Origin: CAZGOM01 sp964542875
GTDB lineage: Bacteria; Planctomycetota; Phycisphaerae; Phycisphaerales; Phycisphaeraceae
Assembly: GCA_964542875.1 (NCBI GenBank)
Contig: CAZIWA010000039.1
Span: 1-42,167, forward strand
Direction: 5' to 3'
Length of the DNA: 42,167 bases
A program made the position numbers and the translations under genes. Below are positions 1-5,698 of this stretch, one piece after another. The notes under the pieces are model-generated. The model was not told the origin of the DNA. It did not search any database and worked only from the letters and a program-made list of their open reading frames with translations. Positions within the stretch are counted from its first letter, which is position 1. Every line of letters starts with the position of its first letter.

Positions 1-21
1 TGACCCCCGGCTACAACCGGT

Positions 22-72
22 CGCCCCGCTGGGGCGCAGAAAATGCCGGTCGCACGCGCATCAAAATGCGCG
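22..72. repeat. two short perfect hairpins in the intergenic edge
   Basis: Positions 22-36 form CGCCCC/GGGGCG around GCT, and 55-72 form CGCGCAT/ATGCGCG around CAAA. Neither is followed by a clear T-run on either strand, so I do not call a terminator. They lie about 130 bp beyond the 3' end of the minus-strand membrane protein gene ending at 203. No gene is visible in 1-202. Confidence 0.4.
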
Positions 73-202
73 CAACCTTGTAGCGTTGCTAAAGAGGGAT
101 GAAAAAACGGGATGGTTATCTGAAGTCCCTCCGGGATAAGGCAATTCGGATGCGAAGGCCCTGGGGAACCCGTGCGAACCTTCCAGAGGGATTGATAAAA
201 AA

Positions 203-859
203 TCAACTCGGATTGGAGGGCCCATTGGCGGGCTCAGCAATCGTTTCATCGCCAAGGCTTGCGAGCAGCGTTAGTAATTCCTGACGCCGGGGTTCAAGGT
301 GCGCACGTACGGCGCATTGGTTGGCCCAATAAATGAAGTAATAGATGACCAAAACAAAGAGGCATAAAAACGCCGCGAAGCCCAGAGCGGCAAACCATTT
401 TTCAAACGTCAGCCAGGCAACGTGGGTAAAAAATCCCAGGAGCGAAATGGTGAACGGCAGCAAATACCACCAGAATACATTGCGCAACAACCAGATTTGA
501 TGCTCCACCTGGGACAGTGATTCGCGCACGCTCGCCAGCAGCGGTTCACCCGGCTTGTTGGGTTTTTGCGGGTGACGCACACGATCCACCAGTATGAAGC
601 CGGCAACCCAAATCAGGGCCGGCACGGTCAGATACCACGTCCAGGGAACGCGCGTGGTGGCGCCGAGATAGAACCACAATGGGATCATCAATAGCGCTAC
701 CCCGACTTCACGAAAGTCTCTGCAGAGGATCGCGGCCCGGAAATGCCATTGATTCCGTTGGACTTCTTTGAGCAGCAAGTCGGTGTCGATTTTGACGTGT
801 GTCTGCGCCTGCCACGCCTGTTGAAAGTCGTCAGGGTTCATGTGTCTGTCAATGTTCAT
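203..859 (-). CDS. multi-span membrane protein coupled to an ECF sigma factor
   Basis: This 218-residue protein has a soluble N-terminus of about 45 residues, then four hydrophobic stretches: about 50-70, 75-93, 127-148 and 153-176. A charged segment sits between the second and third. The C-terminal 40 residues are soluble. I recognise no named domain. The start at 859 overlaps the end of the sigma gene by 11 bp, so the two are probably translationally coupled; an internal Met at 841 is an alternative. Proteins encoded directly after ECF sigma genes are often anti-sigma factors, but I see no zinc-binding HxxxCxxC motif. An anti-sigma role is therefore only positional inference. Confidence 0.75.
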   Translation of the reverse strand: MNIDRHMNPDDFQQAWQAQTHVKIDTDLLLKEVQRNQWHFRAAILCRDFREVGVALLMIPLWFYLGATTRVPWTWYLTVPALIWVAGFILVDRVRHPQKPNKPGEPLLASVRESLSQVEHQIWLLRNVFWWYLLPFTISLLGFFTHVAWLTFEKWFAALGFAAFLCLFVLVIYYFIYWANQCAVRAHLEPRRQELLTLLASLGDETIAEPANGPSNPS

Positions 860-1373
860 GTGATTGGCCTTTCATCAACTCAGCCAAGGCTTTTTTCGCT
901 CGATTCAGCTTCACGCCAACGTTGCTCTCTGAGATGCCTAACACTTCGGCCATCTCCCGGTAACTCAGCTCGTCGAGATACAGCAACACCAAGGCCGCAT
1001 CGGCTTTCGGCAACTGCTGAATGGCCTTGTAGAGCTGTTCCACGGTATCCCGATGCTGAGCCTGCTCGGCACTGCCGGCCGCCTGTGTTGCCAAGACTTG
1101 ATCCTGGAGCAGCTGCTGCTGCCTTGATCGGCGAGGTTTGTCTTTTCTGCGCCAATTCATCGCCGTGTGGAGCGCCACGCGATAGAACCATGTCGCCGGG
1201 CTTGCCCTCCCCTGGAATCTGGGCACTGACTGCCATGCATGGAGCAGGATTTCCTGCGCGAGGTCCTGACATTCCTCATTGGTGAGGGTGTAAGCGCGTG
1301 CCACCTTCATGACCGAAGAGCCATGCTCTCCAAGCCAGGTCATGAACAGCGACTTTTGATCTTCGTCATGCAA
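849..1373 (-). CDS. ECF-type RNA polymerase sigma factor
   Basis: The 174 residues match the usual length of an extracytoplasmic-function sigma factor. Region 2 is visible at about 20-75 (CQDLAQEILLHAW, then TWFYRVALHTAMNWRR, the -10-recognition part). Region 4 is at about 110-165 with the helix-turn-helix SYREMAEVLGISESNVGVKL, which reads the -35 element. It would direct RNA polymerase to a small regulon under an envelope or stress signal. The best start is the TTG at 1373, preceded by a GAGG ribosome-binding site; Met11 at 1343 would cut into region 2. The stop overlaps the start of the membrane protein gene, which is its likely regulator or partner. Confidence 0.9.
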   Translation of the reverse strand: MHDEDQKSLFMTWLGEHGSSVMKVARAYTLTNEECQDLAQEILLHAWQSVPRFQGRASPATWFYRVALHTAMNWRRKDKPRRSRQQQLLQDQVLATQAAGSAEQAQHRDTVEQLYKAIQQLPKADAALVLLYLDELSYREMAEVLGISESNVGVKLNRAKKALAELMKGQSHEH

Positions 1374-1562
1374 TGTGGAGCCTCATTCCAGAAGTATTGG
1401 TACCTCGGAGGGGCGTTGACTTACAAGAAGATCGAGAAATGGGGTTTCTTTAGAGTGGGTTTTCAACGATTGCATGGGGCGGGGAGGACGGCAAGACTGC
1501 TAGGGGCATGGTGGATTACGTGGCGGATAGCTGTCTTGTTTCCAGATACAAACTCTGCGGTT

Positions 1563-1627
1563 TCTTACGCTCTTGGCAGATGGGGGCGTTGCCGTTTTGT
1601 GAAATCAGGTTCAAAGGGCGTAAGTCT
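1563..1627 (+). repeat. R1 dispersed repeat, copy A
   Basis: This is one of five full-length copies of an element of about 60 bp. Its core starts with GATGGGGGCGTTGCC, followed by GTTTTGTGAAATCAGG and ending near GGGCGTAAGT. The other full copies are at 3424, 5056, 9478 and 10843. All have the same orientation and all lie within 1.5-11 kb of the window. The rest of the 1374-1923 intergenic region contains copy A' and no gene that I can support. Confidence 0.85.
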
Positions 1628-1674
1628 TGAAACTGTAAATATCGATTAGTGGAGCGTAGATGTGAGCAGATTGC

Positions 1675-1745
1675 GCAGAGATGGCACCAACAATCGTCAA
1701 AACCGCGCTGAGAGCGCGTTGCCATTTTATGAAACCAGCTTAAAA
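1675..1745 (+). repeat. R1-related hairpin element A'
   Basis: This variant shares GCGTTGCC-TTTTATGAAA with R1 but is preceded by a perfect 6-bp hairpin: CGCGCT (1704-1709), loop GAG, AGCGCG (1713-1718). It lies about 115 bp after copy A. The same A-then-hairpin pairing recurs at 5056 and 5172, where the hairpin bases have changed but still pair. Confidence 0.75.
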
Positions 1746-1923
1746 GCGCTCAAGGCAAGTTAATTGCGATGTTTACGTTTCTTGGTACTGGATGCGGGAG
1801 AGACATCGCCATTGAAATGCCGCTTCTTTAATTGGTGTGATCGATTCTTTCTCTTCGCATGTAAAATCGTAGTGATTAATGGCGTCTGATCACCAAAGGG
1901 GCAGCTACTTTGAGTTGCATCGC

Positions 1924-3375
1924 ATGAGAATTCAACACGCATTCATGGCTGGTATTTTGCTTGCTGCCTTGGCAGGCTGCGCGGGTGAGAAGACGAATGC
2001 GCCTGATGAGTATGTGTTCAATGGAGGCTACCCCACGCCCCAGACCGTTCAAAGAGCCTATGACGATGCCGACCTTGCCCGGGCGGTCGAGGCCTACAAG
2101 TTCTTCTACCCGACCGTGTCGATTCTTGGCACATGGAAGGGGAATATCGCCGCCGGAACCGTATCGAACAAGACACTGCTGGTGCTGCATGGGCGGCCTG
2201 AGCAGGTGGTGTTCACGCCCAACTCCGACACGCCTTATGCGGGCGGCACGATTGACCTGTCGAATGGGCCGATCATTGTCGAGATGCCGCCGGGGCCTCT
2301 GATGTCCGTGGTCAACGACCTCAACCAGCGCTACGTGATGGATATGGGTTTGCCCGGCCCTGATGAGGGGCGCGGGGGCAAGCATTTGATACTTCCACCC
2401 GGGTACAAGGGGGAGATACCCGCTGGATATCACTCGGCGACCGCCACCACCAACAGGGTATTGCTGCTGCTTCGTGCAATCCCGCCTAAGGGAGATGATG
2501 CCGCCGCCGTTGCATTGCTTAAGACCGTCAAGATCCATCCCCTGAACCCGGCTGCGGGCTGGAAAGAGGTTGAGTGGATCGATATGGGTACCCGGGCCGG
2601 CGACTTTTCACCTGTGAAGTGGGAGCGCACCTTGGAGTATTGGAAGCAACTGCACGAAGTGATCGATTCTGAGCCCGCCTATGAAGCGTATCGGATGAAC
2701 TATGGCCAACTGGCTTCGCTGGGCATTGAGAAAGGCAAGCCTTTTGCTCCTGATGCCCGGATGCGCGGGATTCTGGAGAGGGCTGCGCGGCTGGCCAATG
2801 ACCAGATGCGGGTGCAGTCCTTTGCCGACCGAAGGCCCGACCGGGTGATGTGGCCTGACCGCAAATGGGAGTGGGCGACGCTTCGCCCCGAGAACGGGAC
2901 GTTTGACTTGCCCAACTACAAAGATCTGGACGCCCGGACGAAGTGGTTTTTCCAGGCGCAGATTGAATCTCCGGCGATGTTCAGGCGGACCGCCGCAGCG
3001 GGGTCACTCTACTGGCTGGGGACGCGTGATAACACTGGCACATACCTTGATGGCGGAAAGACGTATAAGTTGACCGTCCCGCTACCGGTGCCGGGAAAAC
3101 TTTTTTGGTCGGTTACGGTGTATGACCCGGACAACAGGAGCGAGATCGCCACCGACCAGAAGAAAGCCGCGTTACGTTCACTTTTTGAACTCAAGGGGCA
3201 AACGGGCAAGAGCGTTGACCTGTACTTTGGCCCCAATGCTCCGGCCGGCAAGGAAGGACAGTGGATCAAGACGATCCCCGGCAAGGGGTGGTTCACCTAC
3301 TTCCGGATCTATGGGCCGGAAGCTTCAGCGTTTGATGGATCATGGAAACCGGGCGACTTTGAGGAAGTGAAATAA
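1924..3375 (+). CDS. DUF1254/DUF1214-domain lipoprotein
   Basis: The 483-residue protein starts with a lipoprotein signal peptide: MRIQHAFMAG, a hydrophobic core, then the lipobox LAGC with the modified Cys at about 19. It is therefore exported and probably membrane-anchored. The N-terminal half has the DUF1254 pattern (NSDTPYAGGTIDLSNGPIIV at about 100-120). The C-terminal part has the DUF1214 pattern (VTVYDPDNRSEIATDQ at about 397-412, then DLYFGP and an ending with WFTYFRIYGP). Members of the family are common in bacteria and algal viruses, and their biochemical role is not established. I prefer the start at 1924 over the upstream ATG at 1879 because it places the signal peptide at the N-terminus. 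It is the first plus-strand gene of the accessory block and is bounded by R1 elements on both sides. Confidence 0.9.
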   Translation: MRIQHAFMAGILLAALAGCAGEKTNAPDEYVFNGGYPTPQTVQRAYDDADLARAVEAYKFFYPTVSILGTWKGNIAAGTVSNKTLLVLHGRPEQVVFTPNSDTPYAGGTIDLSNGPIIVEMPPGPLMSVVNDLNQRYVMDMGLPGPDEGRGGKHLILPPGYKGEIPAGYHSATATTNRVLLLLRAIPPKGDDAAAVALLKTVKIHPLNPAAGWKEVEWIDMGTRAGDFSPVKWERTLEYWKQLHEVIDSEPAYEAYRMNYGQLASLGIEKGKPFAPDARMRGILERAARLANDQMRVQSFADRRPDRVMWPDRKWEWATLRPENGTFDLPNYKDLDARTKWFFQAQIESPAMFRRTAAAGSLYWLGTRDNTGTYLDGGKTYKLTVPLPVPGKLFWSVTVYDPDNRSEIATDQKKAALRSLFELKGQTGKSVDLYFGPNAPAGKEGQWIKTIPGKGWFTYFRIYGPEASAFDGSWKPGDFEEVK

Positions 3376-3423
3376 GGAGATTGCCGCTTAAATGGTAAGT
3401 GGAAAGCTCTGGAAGACGGATTT

Positions 3424-3487
3424 TTCCTATCTGTCTCCAGATGGGGGCGTTGCCGTTTTATGAAATCAGGTTGAATGGGCGTAAGTT
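3424..3487 (+). repeat. R1 dispersed repeat, copy B
   Basis: The core begins at 3440 (GATGGGGGCGTTGCC) and is nearly identical to copies A and E. It lies 64 bp after the stop of the DUF1254 gene and before the HEPN/nuclease pair. Its last bases (GGCGTAA) also form the left arm of the terminator at 3478-3516. Confidence 0.85.
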
Positions 3488-3516
3488 CTGATTAAAATGA
3501 GGTTTACGCCTTTTTT
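3478..3516 (+). terminator. intrinsic terminator candidate
   Basis: GGCGTAA (3478-3484) pairs perfectly with TTACGCC (3504-3510) across a 19-base loop and is followed at once by six T. It would end transcription of the DUF1254 gene. The stem is short and the loop long, so this is moderate evidence. Confidence 0.5.
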
Positions 3517-3550
3517 GCTGAATCTTCATTCTTCATACTGAAAATAACCA

Positions 3551-4222
3551 ATGTCGCGGCCCCAAATCACCAAGCCTGATTTCGACAAACTTACTGATGC
3601 ACTGGCGTTTCGGGCTATGTGCGCCGTTATCGATTACCAGATGTACGAAAATCTCATGAAAGCAGCAGAAGAGAATGAAATCGTTGTAAACCAATCACGG
3701 GTTTTTTGGAAAATGACAATCGATGCCCATCTAAATTCCGCGGTGCTCCGACTGTGTCGCGTGTACGATCAACAACGCAGTTCGATGAATCTGTCGAAAT
3801 GGCTGAGATTATTAAAACATAACCCAAATTGGCTAAGGGATTCAGCCGATCCAACCCAACTCGAACGAGACATGGAATATGTTAGCGAACAAAATCTCAA
3901 GGTGAAGAATCTAACGACGTATCGTGGAAATGTGGTTGCGCATCTGGGAGAAAATTATGTGCTCGATCTTCGTAATACCCGACAATCGTTCAAACTCACC
4001 TATGGAGATTTGAAGGAATTGCTCGAGAATGGGCTTAAGATTGTGAACCGCTATGGAACGGTATATAAAGGCCATAGTTGGTCACGAAACATGGCTGGTG
4101 AAGACGACTATCAGTTCATCTTTCGCGAACTGAAGAAGACAGTAGAAAAATACCGCGCTGAACAAGAGGCGGAAATTCAAAAAGAATCAATCATCGCTAA
4201 AAGTACGATGAAACCATTCTGA
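3551..4222 (+). CDS. HEPN AbiU2-like protein, candidate abortive-infection RNase
   Basis: The 223-residue, mostly helical protein matches the AbiU2 HEPN pattern. An N-terminal helix pair leads into SRVFWKMTIDAHLNSAVLRL (49-68), then a DQ--S-NLSKWLRLL segment. The HEPN ribonuclease signature R-x5-H is seen as RGNVVAH (Arg125, His131). HEPN proteins of this type cut RNA and act in abortive infection or toxin-antitoxin pairs; that activity is inferred here from the motif. The gene is AT-richer than the core genes. It precedes the nuclease gene at 4245 by 22 bp, so the two form an operon, set between R1 copies B and C. Confidence 0.75.
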   Translation: MSRPQITKPDFDKLTDALAFRAMCAVIDYQMYENLMKAAEENEIVVNQSRVFWKMTIDAHLNSAVLRLCRVYDQQRSSMNLSKWLRLLKHNPNWLRDSADPTQLERDMEYVSEQNLKVKNLTTYRGNVVAHLGENYVLDLRNTRQSFKLTYGDLKELLENGLKIVNRYGTVYKGHSWSRNMAGEDDYQFIFRELKKTVEKYRAEQEAEIQKESIIAKSTMKPF

Positions 4223-4244
4223 TAATGTAGTACACCCGATAAGA

Positions 4245-5009
4245 GTGAGAGTATATTTTAAGGAGTTAAAAATCGAATCGCAAGATCTTGAAACTTGGAA
4301 GATTTATGAGTTATTTGTTGCAAGTCTCATGAGGGATGAGATTTCAACGGATTTTTGTGTAACTCCAAATGCTCGAATTATTGGACGCATAAGCGAGAGG
4401 AGTAGGCAAATCGATGTGCTAATCGAACATCGGCACAAGACTGATAACTCATGTCGTGTCATAATCGACGCTAAAATTCAAACACGTAAAATTGATATAA
4501 AAGAAGTCGAGGCGTTTAAGGGTTTAATGGAAGATGTTGGCGCTCGCCAAGGTTATTTGATTTGCGCCAATGGGTGGACAAAGTCTGCAGAAAAACGGGC
4601 TCAAGAGTCGATTTCGATTCATTTAATTCCTTTGGATCAGCTTAAGCATTTTGACCCAAGAAAATGGCCCAAGTGTCAACACCCTTCGTGTGCTAATGGG
4701 TTGGTTTTTTGGGATGGATTTCCTGGATTTGATGTGACTCTTTACAATCTTGCTACTCAAAAAAACATCGTACAGACCTACGTTCATTATGTGGGAAAAT
4801 GTGATCGTTGTAAAAAGTTTCACATCCAGTGTGTCACCTGTAATAAGTTGTTCTCGCTTTATGTTGACGAGTCTAAGAGGCGTTGCAAATGCAATATGCC
4901 TTGGTTCTGGTCTGTCACCATTGAAAAAGATGTAGAGGGAATTTCATCAGCAGAGCTTCATGCAGATATGCCAAAAGGACGTCGCACTGTAAGTAGGCGA
5001 TCTATGTAG
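4245..5009 (+). CDS. Mrr-like PD-(D/E)XK nuclease with C-terminal Cys clusters
   Basis: This 254-residue protein has two parts. Residues about 15-130 show the restriction-endonuclease fold of the Mrr_cat type. The likely residues are Glu22 in the first helix, Asp57 (RQIDVLIE) and Asp75-x-Lys77 (IIDAK); the segment after them, ending GARQGYLICANGWTKSA, is the characteristic Mrr-type strand and helix. Residues about 144-222 hold a C-x4-C, then CDRC, CVTC and CKC, which probably bind one or two zinc ions and may recognise nucleic acid. The start is a GTG, 22 bp after the HEPN gene. With that gene it forms a compact two-gene defence candidate. The substrate is unknown. Confidence 0.75.
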   Translation: MRVYFKELKIESQDLETWKIYELFVASLMRDEISTDFCVTPNARIIGRISERSRQIDVLIEHRHKTDNSCRVIIDAKIQTRKIDIKEVEAFKGLMEDVGARQGYLICANGWTKSAEKRAQESISIHLIPLDQLKHFDPRKWPKCQHPSCANGLVFWDGFPGFDVTLYNLATQKNIVQTYVHYVGKCDRCKKFHIQCVTCNKLFSLYVDESKRRCKCNMPWFWSVTIEKDVEGISSAELHADMPKGRRTVSRRSM

Positions 5010-5055
5010 TTATGTTTTGATTTTCGGGCAAGCCTAAAATTTCTTTGTGAGCATT

Positions 5056-5118
5056 CTTATGTTCTTGGAAGATGGTGGCGTTGCCCTTTCATGAAATTAG
5101 GCTTAAAAGTCGCAAGTC
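5056..5118 (+). repeat. R1 dispersed repeat, copy C
   Basis: The core starts at 5071 (GATGGTGGCGTTGCC) and ends near CGCAAGTC at about 5117. It is the most diverged full copy and lies 61 bp after the nuclease stop codon. Confidence 0.75.
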
Positions 5119-5171
5119 TATGAAATAAGGGTACTTGTAGATGGTTGGAAAATTGCATGTGGCGTTCTTGG

Positions 5172-5238
5172 AGGAGATGGCCCCGAATAACGGCTCAAAC
5201 CGCGCCGAGGCGCGTTGCTCTTTTATGAAATCAGACTG
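5172..5238 (+). repeat. R1-related hairpin element D
   Basis: This is the counterpart of A'. A perfect hairpin, CGCGCC (5201-5206), loop GA, GGCGCG (5209-5214), leads into GTTGC-TCTTTTATGAAAT. Compared with A', the innermost pair has changed from T-A to C-G, so pairing is conserved while the bases are not. The stretch 5239-5400 that follows holds no gene I can support. Confidence 0.7.
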
Positions 5239-5400
5239 AGATTTTGCGAGTGGTGATTTAAGTATTTAATACAAAAGGTTTTATGGTATCTGCGGGTGGT
5301 TTGAGACTGCGTGTTTGGAGCTTGTGGTTTTCACTGAGTGTCTTAGGATGAGAATGTGAGCAAAATCGGCAAGCACTTAACTGCTTTCGGACTAATTAGA

Positions 5401-5422
5401 TGTAAAAAGTATAAATTTTACA
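5401..5422. promoter_or_regulatory. inverted repeat, possible operator
   Basis: TGTAAAA (5401-5407) and TTTTACA (5416-5422) form a perfect inverted repeat with an 8-bp spacer. It ends 9 bp before the -35 box at 5432, so a bound regulator would act on that promoter. Confidence 0.4.
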
Positions 5423-5431
5423 CAAATACAC

Positions 5432-5459
5432 TTGACTTGATTTGGTGCTTGGTTATAAT
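5432..5459 (+). promoter_or_regulatory. strong sigma70-like promoter
   Basis: TTGACT (5432-5437) and a perfect TATAAT (5454-5459) are separated by 16 bp. Transcription would start at about 5466 and run towards the terminator at 5561 and the toxin gene at 5699. Confidence 0.65.
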
Positions 5460-5465
5460 TTCTGG

Positions 5466-5585
5466 CGGGGGAATGGCTTTGGTTTTTCTCCGACGAGGAT
5501 CTATCTCGTTGGCGTTTTAAGGCGGCGTTTGGGCGTTGAAAAGATGAGTGTGTCAATGTTAAGCGCTGGTAGCGCTTTTTTGTTT
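5466..5585 (+). ncRNA. candidate small RNA or attenuator leader of about 120 nt
   Basis: The predicted transcript starts after the 5432-5459 promoter and ends at the intrinsic terminator at 5561. It contains a second hairpin: CCGACGAG (5490-5497), loop GATCTAT, CTCGTTGG (5505-5512), with all eight bases paired and one G-U, followed by CGTTTT. It has no convincing ORF. It could be an independent small RNA or a leader in which read-through controls the toxin gene downstream. I do not recognise a known riboswitch class. Confidence 0.5.
5561..5585 (+). terminator. intrinsic terminator
   Basis: AAGCGCT (5561-5567), loop GGT, AGCGCTT (5571-5577), then TTTTGTTTT. The stem is perfect and the T-run strong. 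It lies upstream of the toxin gene, so it ends the short transcript rather than that gene. Confidence 0.75.
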
Positions 5586-5698
5586 TCGGGAACCGTTTGA
5601 AAAGGAGGAAGGGTGGATGAAGGGGAAGGGTATCCCCTTGTCGGTGTGGCGTGGTCGGGTGGAAGCAGAATTGGGATTTTGGGGCAAAGGGCAAAGAA

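Noticed and set aside
1374..1923. Short ORFs of about 60-130 codons between the sigma gene and the DUF1254 gene
   Set aside because: They run through R1 repeats, lack ribosome-binding sites and show no recognisable protein features.
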